From: Rubrivivax sp.
GTDB lineage: Bacteria > Pseudomonadota > Gammaproteobacteria > Burkholderiales > Burkholderiaceae_C
Length of the DNA stretch: 64,000 bases
NCBI GenBank assembly: GCA_022842595.1
Contig: JALHPF010000023.1
Coordinates: 1 to 64,000 of the forward strand
Direction: 5' to 3'
The notes beneath the pieces are model-generated. The model saw nothing but the letters and a program-made list of their open reading frames with translations. It was not told the origin of the DNA and did not search any database. The translations under genes were made by a program, and so were the position numbers. Within the stretch, counting starts at the first letter, position 1; the number at the start of each line of letters is the position of its first letter. Positions 1-8,360 of the stretch are shown piece after piece.

Positions 1-228
1 CCCGACCGGCTGCGGGTGGCCGTGCTCAAGCGCCGCGGCCCGCCGCTGGCGCAGCCGCTCGACCTGGCGCTGCCGCCGGTGCTGTCTGCCGCTGGCCTGG
101 CACGGGCGCTGGCCGGGCGGGTGGCGCCGGCGGTGGCGCGCCTGTCGACGGCGCAGACAGCAGCACAGACAGCAGCACAGGCGGCAGCACAGACCGCGTC
201 GTCGTCACCGGCGCTGCCAGCGCCCTGA
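1..228 (+). CDS. imuA: ImuA, translesion-synthesis accessory protein (C-terminal end only)
   Basis: The window opens inside this gene; about 75 codons remain, reading PDRLRVAVLKRRGPP at the start and ending with TGA at 226-228. The basic stretch LKRRGPPLAQPL resembles the tail of ImuA, a RecA-like protein that works with ImuB and DnaE2 in SOS mutagenesis. The last 25 or so residues are low-complexity, with a repeated Thr-Ala-Gln/Ala-Gln run coded by tandem CAG-CAC-type triplets, which suggests a variable tail. The call rests mainly on the position directly upstream of imuB. The start and any LexA box lie outside the window. Confidence 0.7.
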   Translation, partial: PDRLRVAVLKRRGPPLAQPLDLALPPVLSAAGLARALAGRVAPAVARLSTAQTAAQTAAQAAAQTASSSPALPAP

Positions 229-301
229 CGGCCCGCGCCTGCGCCTGCCGTGCCGATGCCGCCCCACGCCTGCCACCCCCAGACGCCACCCGTCCCCTGC
301 C

Positions 302-1870
302 ATGCTGTGGTTCGCCCTGCACCTGCCGTTGCTGTCGCTGGAGGCCTTCTGCGCCACCCTGGCGCCTGAAGCCCGCCAGCGCCCCATCGCATTGCTGGCC
401 GGGCACGCCATCAGCGCCGTCAATGCCGCGGCGGCGCAGTGCAGCATCCGCCCTGGCTGCAAGCGCGCCACGGCGCTGGCGTTGTCGTCGCAGCTGTTGT
501 TGGCCGAAGCCGACACGCTGCGCGACGCCGCCGCGTTGCAGGCCGTGGCCCATGCCGCGCTGGCCTTCACGCCGTCGGTCTGCCTGCACGACAGCCAGAC
601 CGTGCTGCTGGACGTGCAGGCCAGCCTGCGCCTGTTCGGCGGCGCCGCGGCGTTGCTGCAGCGGCTGCAGCAGGCGGTGCAGCCACTGGGCCACCACGTG
701 CAGGTGGCCGCCGCGCCCACCGCGCTGGGCGCGGCCATCCTGGCGCGCTGGCATCCGCCGGCGGCCAGCGGCGGCCAGGTGCTGGGGCCGCATGCCACGC
801 AGCTGCCGGCGCTGCAGCAGCTGCTGCAGGCCGCGCCGGTGCACTTCCTGGGCCCTGGCCGCGAACACTGGGAAGCGCTGCAGGGCATGGGCCTGCAGAC
901 CCTGGCCGACCTGCGCACGCTGCCCCGCAGCGGCCTGGCGCGGCGCTTCGGCGAAGCCCTGCTCGACGACCTGGACCGCGCCTGGGGCCAGCGCCCCGAC
1001 CCGCGCGTGTGGCTGCAGCTGCCCGACTGCTTCGAGACCCGGCTGGAGCTCTACGCCCGCGCCGACACCAGCGACCAGGTGCTGCACGGTGCCACCGTGC
1101 TGCTGGCCCGGCTGGTGGCCTGGGCCCAGGCGCGGCAGTCGCGCGTGGCGGCGTTCACGCTGTACATGCACCACGAGCCGCGGCACCGCGACAGCGCGCC
1201 CCCGGCGACCGAACTGCATGTCGCCCTGGCCGAACCCGCGCTCGACCCGGCCCACCTGCAAAGCCTGCTGCGCGAACGCCTGGGCCCGCTGCAACTGGCC
1301 GCGCCGACGCTGGAACTGCGCCTGCACTGCAGCCAGCTGGTGCAGGCCAGCGCCCCGAACGGCGAACTCTTCCCCAGCCGCGCCGGCGCCGCCATGGGCC
1401 TGACGCGGCTGCTCGAACGCCTGCGTGCGCGCCTGGGCGACACCCAGGTGCTGCGCCTGCAGGCCGTGGCCGACCACCGGCCCGAACACGCCAGCCGCGG
1501 GTTGCCGGTGCAGGCCCTGGCGGCGCCGGCGCCGCCACCTCCACCGGCACCGCCGGGCGCGTTTTCCAGCATGCTGCCGGGCGCCACGCCGGGCCCTCTG
1601 GTGCCGCTGCCCTTGCACCGCCCGGCCTGGCTGATGCCCGAACCGCTGCCGCTGGCCGAACGTGATGCCTTGCCCCTGCTCGAAGGCCGCCCGCTGCAGC
1701 TGCTGAGCGGCCCCGAACGCATCGAGACCGGCTGGTGGGACGGCCATGCCGTGGCCCGCGACTACTTCATCGCCCAGGCCCACGACGGCTCGCTGGTGTG
1801 GGTGTGGCGCGGCCGGCTGCCGGCCGCGCAGGGCGAGGTGAACTGGTTCCTGCAGGGGCGGTTTGCGTAG
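302..1870 (+). CDS. imuB: ImuB, catalytically inactive Y-family polymerase homologue
   Basis: A 522-residue Y-family polymerase-like protein. The motif LLDVQASLRLFGG (about residues 100-112) is the ImuB version of the palm motif. The opening ALHLPLLSLEAF lacks the Asp expected at the first catalytic position in active Y-family enzymes, and no S-x-D-E is seen, so the protein should be a scaffold that brings the sliding clamp and DnaE2 to lesions (known for the family). A Pro/Ala-rich linker lies near residues 405-425, before a C-terminal domain. It follows imuA by 73 bases on the same strand. The next gene is on the other strand, so dnaE2 is not adjacent here, unlike the common imuA-imuB-dnaE2 order. 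Confidence 0.9.
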   Translation: MLWFALHLPLLSLEAFCATLAPEARQRPIALLAGHAISAVNAAAAQCSIRPGCKRATALALSSQLLLAEADTLRDAAALQAVAHAALAFTPSVCLHDSQTVLLDVQASLRLFGGAAALLQRLQQAVQPLGHHVQVAAAPTALGAAILARWHPPAASGGQVLGPHATQLPALQQLLQAAPVHFLGPGREHWEALQGMGLQTLADLRTLPRSGLARRFGEALLDDLDRAWGQRPDPRVWLQLPDCFETRLELYARADTSDQVLHGATVLLARLVAWAQARQSRVAAFTLYMHHEPRHRDSAPPATELHVALAEPALDPAHLQSLLRERLGPLQLAAPTLELRLHCSQLVQASAPNGELFPSRAGAAMGLTRLLERLRARLGDTQVLRLQAVADHRPEHASRGLPVQALAAPAPPPPPAPPGAFSSMLPGATPGPLVPLPLHRPAWLMPEPLPLAERDALPLLEGRPLQLLSGPERIETGWWDGHAVARDYFIAQAHDGSLVWVWRGRLPAAQGEVNWFLQGRFA

Positions 1871-1925
1871 CGTGCGGGCTGGTACGGCGGCTTGAGCGCC
1901 GGGCCGCCCCTGGCTGGCACGGCGC

Positions 1926-2020
1926 TCAGCCGAACGCCCCCCACGCCGAGCCCGGGCGCTGGTAGGGGAACGGGGCGATGGGCAGTTCAGGCAAGCCCAG
2001 CGCCTTGCGCTGCTGCTCCG
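1926..2020 (-). other. Possible out-of-frame tail of the preceding unknown gene
   Basis: Just past the stop of the 191-codon gene, the -1 frame stays open to a TGA at 1926-1928. It reads through LEARLPQASAAL, then KALGLPELPIAPFPYQRPG, and ends AWGAFG. The third codon positions are strongly GC-rich, as in real genes of this window, while the tail in the annotated frame (GCRRLQRP) looks random. The open -1 frame overlaps the annotated frame back to about 2065. This suggests that the true C-terminus is here and that a one-base deletion, or a sequencing error, near 2050-2070 separates it. No slippery heptamer is visible, so programmed frameshifting is unlikely. Confidence 0.45.
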
Positions 2021-2596
2021 CTAAGGCCGCTGAAGCCTGCGGCAACCGGGCTTCCAGGCGTCGACGCTGCCGATGATGGCCAGGTTCAGCCGGGTGTCGC
2101 GGCGAAGTCGTTCACAGGCCTCGTCCAGCTGCTGCAGGAAAAACGCGCCGTCGGCAGCGCCGGCGGCCAGCAGCGACATGTCGCTGAAGACATGCGGCAG
2201 GTAAACCGGGGCGGGGCCGAACCGGCCCCGTGACCAGTCCGCGGCATGGGCGACAAAGTCGGCGAAGCCGATCGTGCCGGCCCCGACGCTGGGCACCTGT
2301 TCCTGCAGGTCCCGGACGGCATCGTCAATCGCCTGGCCGGTGGCCATGCTGCGCGCCACGCCACGCGTCAGCAGCGGTGCGCCGTATCCCAGGCTCAACA
2401 CCGGCCAGGCTGAGAGCAGGTTGTGGAAAAAGAAGACCGGCCTGTAGCGGCACGGGTCGCGCAGTTCGTCCAGGCAGATGCCGGCCGCCAACGGGCCGAA
2501 GCGGCGCAGCAGGTGGCGGTCGTGCCAAGGGGTGTAGGCCGGCAGCGCCTGGCTCCAGGCTGCAAGCGTCGCGCGGCGGTCGGACGACCTGGTCAT
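2021..2596 (-). CDS. Unknown protein in immunity-like island (possibly frameshifted at its end)
   Basis: 191 residues starting MTRSSDRRATLAAW; no family recognised. It is rich in aromatic residues early on (RPVFFFHNLLSAWPVLSLGY) and has a conserved-looking middle (GTIGFADFVAHAADWSRG). No signal peptide or clear membrane segment is visible. The ATG at 2594-2596 lies only 7 bases after the stop of the upstream 116-residue gene, so the two are probably co-translated. A longer upstream reading of this frame exists but would overlap that gene. The coding signature continues in another frame after the stop (see 1926-2020). Position beside SUKH and Imm5-like genes suggests an immunity or toxin-related role, which is inference only. 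Confidence 0.6.
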   Translation of the reverse strand: MTRSSDRRATLAAWSQALPAYTPWHDRHLLRRFGPLAAGICLDELRDPCRYRPVFFFHNLLSAWPVLSLGYGAPLLTRGVARSMATGQAIDDAVRDLQEQVPSVGAGTIGFADFVAHAADWSRGRFGPAPVYLPHVFSDMSLLAAGAADGAFFLQQLDEACERLRRDTRLNLAIIGSVDAWKPGCRRLQRP

Positions 2597-2603
2597 CGGC
2601 TGG

Positions 2604-2954
2604 CTACCGGAACCGGCCCCGCGCATCAGCCAGCATCTGCCGCAGCACCGGAGCGCCAATCTCGTGCCTGGCAAGGCCTTCGCCGTCCAGTTCCGACCAG
2701 GCCTGGCCAGGCGCGATCTCGACGATCCAGGGTTCGACACCGTATGCGTCCATCGCGTCGAGCAGCTGCGTCACCAGCCGGTCCTGCTCGACATGGTCGT
2801 TCATAAACAGTTCGGTCGAAAAGAACATGCCCCGTGGCCCAGACGCCAGCCGCTGCAACACCCTGGTCAGGCCCAGGCCCGTCAGTTCGTGAACGCGCTG
2901 GGCCAGGGCCAGCTGCCGTGTCGGGTGCCTGGCCGCGATGGCGATCTTCGACAT
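2604..2954 (-). CDS. Unknown 116-residue protein in immunity-like island
   Basis: Starts MSKIAIAARHPTRQLALAQR and ends ADARGRFR. The ATG at 2952-2954 has a good ribosome-binding site (GCGGAG, about 6 bases upstream), which is why this start is chosen over longer alternatives. A small, mostly helical protein is expected. Residues 5-45 (RQLALAQRVHELTGLGLTRV) resemble the short helical folds of small regulatory or immunity proteins, but I cannot assign a family. The acidic second half (MDAYGVEPWIVEIAPG) is followed by a basic tail. It is the third gene of the minus-strand run Imm5-like, SUKH, this gene, unknown 191 aa. Confidence 0.6.
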   Translation of the reverse strand: MSKIAIAARHPTRQLALAQRVHELTGLGLTRVLQRLASGPRGMFFSTELFMNDHVEQDRLVTQLLDAMDAYGVEPWIVEIAPGQAWSELDGEGLARHEIGAPVLRQMLADARGRFR

Positions 2955-3266
2955 CGAAACTCCGCTTCGGGAAACGCCCTGGATTGTGCCGGCCCGTTGG
3001 CACCGAGGGTTCAACGAACCCGCAGCCGGCCTGCGGGCCAGGCGTCCAGTGCACTGACCCAGCCGCAGGGCAGGTGCCCGGAGCGGCAACAGCCCGGTAG
3101 GTGTTCGAAGGAGACTGGCGCTGGTCCACCCGGACAGCTTGAAGCAGGGCGAAGCCAGCGCGACCGTGCCCGGCTCCGGCCCGAGCCCCTGTCCCCTGGG
3201 AACCAGTCGATCGTCGACGCGGTCTCGAAGCAGCTTTCCTTCAACGTGCCCACCCTCATCAAGGAC
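2955..3266. other. 312-base gap inside the immunity-like island
   Basis: No open frame here has convincing protein features, and the frames that stay open are rich in Pro/Arg/Ser, as expected for non-coding GC-rich DNA. The part near 2955-2975 holds the ribosome-binding site of the 116-residue gene. I see no clear -10/-35 pair, terminator hairpin or inverted repeat. It could hold a promoter for the downstream pair or be the scar of a lost gene. Confidence 0.4.
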
Positions 3267-3719
3267 TCAGCCTTGTTCGCTGATCTTCCTGAACAGGAAG
3301 CTGGCGAAGTCGGGTGCGTAGACTTCCTCGGTGTGGTGGATGCGGTCGCGGCGGATGATCGGCCATTCGCCATTCACGGTCAGCGATGTGCGGAAGAAGA
3401 ACTCCTCGTCGGTGCCCGGCTGGCAGAGGTAGAGCTCGTTGCCTTGCACCCGGCCGCGGCGCCGATTCAGTTCGTGCATGCGCAGCAGGTCGCCGCCACC
3501 GGCCGGGTTTTCCGTGTCGTAGACGCTGAAGATCTCTTCGCCGCCGACCTCGCCACCCCCGTAGTGACGCAGCCACCAGCGGTAGCTGGGTGGCAGGCTC
3601 AGCCCGAGGCGGGCCTCGGTGCGTGCGATCCAGTGTTCTTCGCGGCCTTCGCCGAACGCGGCGAAGTCGGTCGACCGGGAACGGGCGATCAACTGCTGCA
3701 AGGCATCCCAGCTGCTCAT
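3267..3719 (-). CDS. SUKH (SMI1/KNR4) domain protein, probable immunity protein
   Basis: 150 residues. The stretch EARLGLSLPPSYRWWLRHYG, followed by GG and later EEIFSVYD, matches the SMI1/KNR4 signature (I-x-x-x-E-x-x-L-G-x-x-L-P-x-x-Y, then a Gly-rich turn). In bacteria this superfamily mostly provides immunity to toxins of contact-dependent or type VI systems, acting in the cytoplasm by binding the toxin. The ATG at 3717-3719 has a near-perfect Shine-Dalgarno (GAGGAGG) 6-7 bases upstream. It lies 22 bases downstream of the Imm5-like gene and should share its transcript. No toxin gene is seen nearby, so the partner is unknown. Confidence 0.8.
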   Translation of the reverse strand: MSSWDALQQLIARSRSTDFAAFGEGREEHWIARTEARLGLSLPPSYRWWLRHYGGGEVGGEEIFSVYDTENPAGGGDLLRMHELNRRRGRVQGNELYLCQPGTDEEFFFRTSLTVNGEWPIIRRDRIHHTEEVYAPDFASFLFRKISEQG

Positions 3720-3741
3720 CGCGAGCCTCCTCGTTCCATCG

Positions 3742-4425
3742 TCAGCGGTAAACCGGCTGTAGGCCAGTGCCCGACCCAGCGGCGCCCAGGCCGACCGCTT
3801 CCTCCGCACTCACCTGCGGGTTCCAGACCTGGGCCAGCAGCTCGCGGGTGCACCAGGTCCAGAATCGGCGCCGGCCTGCTGCATCACCTGCAGCCGCCCA
3901 CGGCAGACCACCGGCACAAGCCATCGAAGCAAACAGCGCGGGCTCCCATTCTGCGGGGTCGAGTTCAGGCGCGGGCAGGGCCAGGGTCTGGATGTCGAAG
4001 TCGAACACCACCCAGCGCGCCGCGGCATACGACGCCAGGCCCGCCAGCGAAGCGACCTGCAGCGCCGGGTCTGCGTTGCCAGCGTCGAGCAGGTCCGCGA
4101 ACAGCGCCTCGTGGGCGTCGTTCAAGACGGACAGCGGTTCGGCGCCACGCAGTGCGGCCTGCGCGTGCAGCAGCAGCTGCCTGCAAGCGGCACCTGACGG
4201 ATGACGCCGTTCCCAGTCCGGCAGCACGGCAGCCGCGCAGCCCAGTCCCCACTTGGCGCGACGGAAGTAGGCGGCGCGCGGGTGCAGTGGCGCGCTGCAG
4301 CGTTCAATCGCAAGATGCAGCGCCGTCCGCGAGGGCAGGGTGGGTTGGCCCTGGGTGTCCAGGGTGGACAGCAGCTGTTCGACGGCGGCTTGCATTTCCT
4401 CGGGCATCGCGGATTCAGCAGACAC
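3742..4425 (-). CDS. Imm5-like putative immunity protein
   Basis: 227 residues, Ala-rich and predicted all-helical. The features I associate with the Imm5-type family are an early basic/aromatic segment (AAYFRRAKWGLGCAA), a middle Ala/Leu helical region and the late WTWCTRELLAQVW segment. The start is GTG at 4423-4425, chosen because GGAAGAG lies about 7 bases upstream; an internal ATG seven codons in has no site of its own. It is the first gene of the minus-strand island. The family assignment is from memory of the fold and its neighbours, so the alternative is simply an unknown helical protein. A role in toxin neutralisation is inferred from the adjacent SUKH gene. Confidence 0.55.
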   Translation of the reverse strand: MSAESAMPEEMQAAVEQLLSTLDTQGQPTLPSRTALHLAIERCSAPLHPRAAYFRRAKWGLGCAAAVLPDWERRHPSGAACRQLLLHAQAALRGAEPLSVLNDAHEALFADLLDAGNADPALQVASLAGLASYAAARWVVFDFDIQTLALPAPELDPAEWEPALFASMACAGGLPWAAAGDAAGRRRFWTWCTRELLAQVWNPQVSAEEAVGLGAAGSGTGLQPVYR

Positions 4426-4642
4426 GACAAGCTCTTCCGGCTCAAGATTTCCACTGGTGCATCAGTCTCGTGAGAGCGGCTGACACAGCCAATGGCGGGA
4501 TTCAAGGATGAACATGGCCGCGGACGACACGGATGGCCGGCGCCGCCGCCGGCCTGCCACCTGGCTCTGTCGCCAGGTCGCTTCGCGCAGTACCTCGAAT
4601 GATGACGCTTGTCGTCGACGAGCGACGCGCCAGCATGCGTGG

Positions 4643-7612
4643 CTACATCAACAAATGCCGTGCAAGTACACGCGCCACGTGCACCGCCTCGCGCTGCGCG
4701 CCATCGGCAATCTGATGCCGGCAGCTCGTGCCGTCGGCAACGATCAGCGCGTCGGGCCGCGCGCGCACCGCCGGCAGCAGGCTCAGTTCAGCCATCTGCA
4801 TCGACACGTCATGGTGCGCCGCCTCGTAGCCGAAGGCCCCGGCCATGCCGCAGCAGGAGCTCTCGATCGCGCCCACCTCGGCGCCCGGAATCAACTTCAG
4901 CACTTCCATCACCGGCGGCATCGCGCCGAAGGCCTTCTGGTGGCAGTGGCCGTGCACCAGCAGCGGCTGCGTGGCCGCGCGCAGCGGCAGCTGCAGCCGC
5001 CCGGCGCGGTGTTCACGGGCCAGGAATTCCTCGAACAGCAGGGCCTGCGCGGCCAGGCGTTGTGCCGGCTCGCCCAGGCCCATCACCAGCAGTTCGTCGC
5101 GCAGGCTGAGCAGGCAGGAAGGCTCCAGGCCGACGATGGCGATGCCTGCATCGACGAAGGGCGTGAAGGTCTCCAGCAGCGCGGCGGCACGCGCCTTGGC
5201 CTCATCGGCCAGGCCCGCAGCCAGCAGCGTGCGCCCGCAGCAGGGTGCGCGGCCGTCGGCTTGCGTGGCCACGTGCACGGCGTAACCGCCGGCCTGCAGC
5301 ACGCGCACGGCGTCGGTGGCGTTCTCGGTTTCGAAGAAGCCGTTGAAGGTGTCGACGAAGAGCACCACGCCCTTGCCGACGACCGCTGCGGCCAGCACCT
5401 GTTCACGCGTGGCCAGGTTCAGCGTGGGCGCTGTGGCAGCGAAGGTGTCGCTGCGAAAACGTGGCAGCGAACGCCGTGCCGACAGCCCCAGCACGCGCTC
5501 GCTGAAGCCCTTCGCGCCTGGCAGCCGGTCGCGCAGGTTGAACAGCCACGGCAGGCGGCTGGCCCAGGGCGCGATCTCGGGCAGGCGGGCGATGAGCCGG
5601 TCCTTCAGCGAGATGCCGCGTTCGGCCGCACGTTGTGCCGCGTGCTCCAGCTTCATCTTCGCCATGTCCACGCCGGTGGGGCAGTCGCGCCTGCAGCCCT
5701 TGCAGCCCACGCACAGGTCCAGCGCTTCGGCCACGGCGTCAGAACCGAGGCCACCGTCGATCTGGCTAGAGAGCGCCAGCCGCAGCGTGTTGGCGCGGCC
5801 GCGTGTCAGGTGCTGTTCGTCGCGCGTGACGCGGTAGCTCGGGCACATGGTCCCGGCGTCGAACTTGCGGCAGTGCCCGTTGTTGTTGCACATCTCCACG
5901 GCCTTGGCCAGGCCGCCGGTGTTGTCGCCGCCGGTGCCGGGGGCGGTGGTCTGTTCGGTGACGGGGTCGTTCTGCACGTTCCAGGCCGACCAGTCGAACA
6001 CGGGCTTGAGCGGGATGGTCTTGTAGCCCGGGGCGAAGCGGAAAAGGGCGGCCTCGTCCATCTTCGGCGGGTCGATGATCTTGCCGGGGTTCAGCAGCCC
6101 GGTGGGGTCCAGGTGCGTTTTGATGGCGCGAAAGGCCTCGTTCAGCTTCGGGCCGAACTGCCATTCGATCCATTCACCGCGGCACAGGCCGTCGCCGTGT
6201 TCGCCGCTGTAGGCGCCCTTGTACTTGCGAACCAGCTCGCTCGCTTCTTCGGCAATGGCACGCATCTTCCGGGCACCGTCACGGCGCATGTCGAGGATGG
6301 GCCGCACATGCAGCGTGCCCACCGAGGCATGGGCGTACCAGGTGCCGCGGCTGCCGTGTTTGCGGAACACCTGGGTCAGGCCGTCGGTGTATTCGGCCAG
6401 GTGCTCCAGCGGCACGGCGCAGTCCTCGATGAAGCTCACCGGCTTGCCGTCGCCCTTCAGGCTCATCATGATGTTCAGGCCGGCCTTGCGCACTTCCCAC
6501 AGCGCCTTTTGAGGTGCTTCGCTTTCCATGCGCACCACAGTGCCGGGCAGGCCCAGGTCGCCCATCAGTTCGACGAGGCCGTCGAGCTGACCCACGAGCG
6601 TGGCCTGGTCGGCGCCGCTGAATTCCACCAGCAGGACCGCATCCGGCGCACCGATCAGCGCGGTCTCGATCACCGGCCTGAAGGCCGGGTTCGCGCGGCT
6701 CAGCTCGATCATCGTGCGGTCGACCAGCTCCACCGCGCTCGGACCCAGCTTGACGATATGCTGGGCCGAATCCATGGCCTTGTAGAAGCTTTCGAAGTTC
6801 ACCACGCCCAGCACCTTCGTGCGGGGCAGCGGGCTCAGCTTCAGCGTCAGCGACTTCGTGACTGCCAGCGTGCCTTCAGAGCCCACCAGCAGATGCGCCA
6901 GGTTGACGCTGCCGTCGCCGGTGTAGGGCTTCTCGCTCTTCGGCTCGAAGATGTCGAGGTTGTAGCCGCCCACGCGGCGCAGAACGGTGGGCCAGCGGGC
7001 CTGGATCTCGTCGCGATGTTGCGCGGCCAGGTCGCGCACGAAGTCGGCGATCCGCGTCTCGCGCGCGCCGAGCCGGCCCACAGGCCCGAAGTCTGCCAGG
7101 GTGCCGTCGGCCAGCCAGGCCTTGATGCCCGCGACGTTGTGCACCATATTGCCGTAGGCGATGCTACGGCTGCCGCAGCTGTTGTTGCCGGCCATGCCGC
7201 CCAGCGTGGCCTGGGCGCTGGTGGACACATCCACCGGGTACCACAGGCCGTGGGCCTTCAGTTCGGCATTCAGGTGGTCCAGCACCATGCCGGGCTCGAC
7301 CTCGGCCGTCATCGCGTCCTTGTCGAACGCCAGCAGCCGGCGCAGGTGCTTGGTGTTGTCGATGACCAGGGCCGCGCCTGTGGTCTGCCCGCATTGCGAG
7401 GTGCCGCCGCCGCGTGGCAGCAGGGGCATTTTCAAGTCGCGCGCAATGGCCAGCGCCGTGGCGACGTCCTCGGAAGTCTTCGGTACCAGCACGCCCAGTG
7501 GCATCTGCTGGTAGATCGATGCGTCGGTGGCATAACGGCCACGTGAGGCGGTATCGAACAGCACCTCACCCTGCGTTTCGGCACGCAGGCGGCGTTGCAG
7601 GATGTCAATCAT
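4643..7612 (-). CDS. FAD/Fe-S D-2-hydroxyacid dehydrogenase (YdiJ-type, D-2-hydroxyglutarate or D-lactate oxidising)
   Basis: 989 residues, close to the length of E. coli YdiJ (about 1018). Order of parts: an FAD-binding PCMH domain with PRGGGTSQCGQ near residue 70 and LGGMAGNNSCGSRS near 145; an FAD-oxidase C-terminal domain to about 530; two Fe-S segments, CNNNGHCRKFDAGTMCPS near 574-591 and CVGCKGCRRDCP near 632-643; then two CCG domains (CCGRTLL near 789, SSCCGMAGAFG near 916). The family oxidises D-2-hydroxyacids at FAD and passes electrons through Fe-S centres. The ATG overlaps the stop of the GntR gene by 4 bases, so the regulator and enzyme are translationally coupled. The exact substrate cannot be read from the sequence. 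Confidence 0.88.
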   Translation of the reverse strand: MIDILQRRLRAETQGEVLFDTASRGRYATDASIYQQMPLGVLVPKTSEDVATALAIARDLKMPLLPRGGGTSQCGQTTGAALVIDNTKHLRRLLAFDKDAMTAEVEPGMVLDHLNAELKAHGLWYPVDVSTSAQATLGGMAGNNSCGSRSIAYGNMVHNVAGIKAWLADGTLADFGPVGRLGARETRIADFVRDLAAQHRDEIQARWPTVLRRVGGYNLDIFEPKSEKPYTGDGSVNLAHLLVGSEGTLAVTKSLTLKLSPLPRTKVLGVVNFESFYKAMDSAQHIVKLGPSAVELVDRTMIELSRANPAFRPVIETALIGAPDAVLLVEFSGADQATLVGQLDGLVELMGDLGLPGTVVRMESEAPQKALWEVRKAGLNIMMSLKGDGKPVSFIEDCAVPLEHLAEYTDGLTQVFRKHGSRGTWYAHASVGTLHVRPILDMRRDGARKMRAIAEEASELVRKYKGAYSGEHGDGLCRGEWIEWQFGPKLNEAFRAIKTHLDPTGLLNPGKIIDPPKMDEAALFRFAPGYKTIPLKPVFDWSAWNVQNDPVTEQTTAPGTGGDNTGGLAKAVEMCNNNGHCRKFDAGTMCPSYRVTRDEQHLTRGRANTLRLALSSQIDGGLGSDAVAEALDLCVGCKGCRRDCPTGVDMAKMKLEHAAQRAAERGISLKDRLIARLPEIAPWASRLPWLFNLRDRLPGAKGFSERVLGLSARRSLPRFRSDTFAATAPTLNLATREQVLAAAVVGKGVVLFVDTFNGFFETENATDAVRVLQAGGYAVHVATQADGRAPCCGRTLLAAGLADEAKARAAALLETFTPFVDAGIAIVGLEPSCLLSLRDELLVMGLGEPAQRLAAQALLFEEFLAREHRAGRLQLPLRAATQPLLVHGHCHQKAFGAMPPVMEVLKLIPGAEVGAIESSCCGMAGAFGYEAAHHDVSMQMAELSLLPAVRARPDALIVADGTSCRHQIADGAQREAVHVARVLARHLLM

Positions 7613-8334
7613 GCGCGTGCTCCCCGGGCGCCGGCGTGGGCGTCGCTGGCGCGTGCCGGGCCGGCGTGCAGCTGCCCGTTGCGCATGAGTTCCAGCACGG
7701 CGTCGCGCTTGTGTTCCAGATGCTGCACCAGCAGCAGGCGCAGGCCCTCGGCGTCACCCGTAGCCAACAGTTCGACCATGCGCTCGTGTTCCTGCACCGC
7801 GCGCTGCCACTTGGCTTCGTCGAAGTTCGAACGGAAGCGCAGGGCCTGCAAGCGCGCGTTGACGGTGCGCCAGGTGTGCGTCAGCACCGGGTTGCGCGCG
7901 GCGGCGTTGATCAGGGTGTGGATCTGCGCGTTCAGCCGGTAGTAGGTGGACAGGTCGCGACGCGTGTACGCGGCCAGCATCTCGTAGTGCAGCGCATGGA
8001 TTTCGGCGAGCTCTTCAGCGGTGATGCGCTGCGCTGCCAGCGCACCCGACTGGCCTTCGAGCCCGGCGATGACCTCGAAGGTGTCGGCCACGTCCTGCTC
8101 GCCCAGGCTGGCCACCACCGCGCCGCGGTTCGGCAGCAGTTCCACCAGGCCTTCGGCGGCCAGCATCTTGATCGCCTCGCGCAGCGGCGTGCGCGACACA
8201 TTCAGTTCTTCGCTCAGTTCACGTTCATTGAGCTTGGCGCCCGGGGCGACGCGACCTTCGACGATGCGCTGGCGCAGCCGCGTGGTGACCTCCTGGTGCA
8301 GCACCTGGCGAGGGATGGAAATGATCTCGGCCAC
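7609..8334 (-). CDS. GntR-family (FadR/FCD type) transcriptional regulator
   Basis: 241 residues. An N-terminal winged helix-turn-helix (ERELSEELNVSRTPLREAIK, about residues 37-56) is followed by an all-helical FCD ligand domain (about 80-205), as in regulators of organic-acid catabolism. The start is GTG at 8332-8334 with GAAAGGG about 10 bases upstream. It is the first gene of a two-gene operon with the dehydrogenase and is divergent from the aminotransferase gene. Two palindromes of the FadR-type (centred on GTATAC and TTTTG-N4-CAAAA) lie between the divergent genes and are its likely operators. The effector is probably a hydroxy acid or keto acid related to the enzyme's substrate (inference). 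Confidence 0.88.
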   Translation of the reverse strand: MAEIISIPRQVLHQEVTTRLRQRIVEGRVAPGAKLNERELSEELNVSRTPLREAIKMLAAEGLVELLPNRGAVVASLGEQDVADTFEVIAGLEGQSGALAAQRITAEELAEIHALHYEMLAAYTRRDLSTYYRLNAQIHTLINAAARNPVLTHTWRTVNARLQALRFRSNFDEAKWQRAVQEHERMVELLATGDAEGLRLLLVQHLEHKRDAVLELMRNGQLHAGPARASDAHAGARGARA

Positions 8335-8360
8335 GGCGGGCGCCCTTTCACACGATCTTG

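Noticed and set aside
26..1783. A 585-codon open frame on the minus strand opposite imuB
   Set aside because: It is rich in Gln, Arg, Gly and Ala with no domain, and lies wholly opposite a clear ImuB gene. Long antisense frames are expected at this GC content.
2664..4511. A 615-codon plus-strand frame across the immunity-like island
   Set aside because: Its sequence is Pro/Arg/Gln-rich low complexity; the minus-strand genes in the same place have family motifs and Shine-Dalgarno sites.
4508..7546. A 1012-codon plus-strand frame opposite the FAD/Fe-S dehydrogenase
   Set aside because: It is the shadow of the dehydrogenase, with His/Gln/Val/Gly repeats and no motif.
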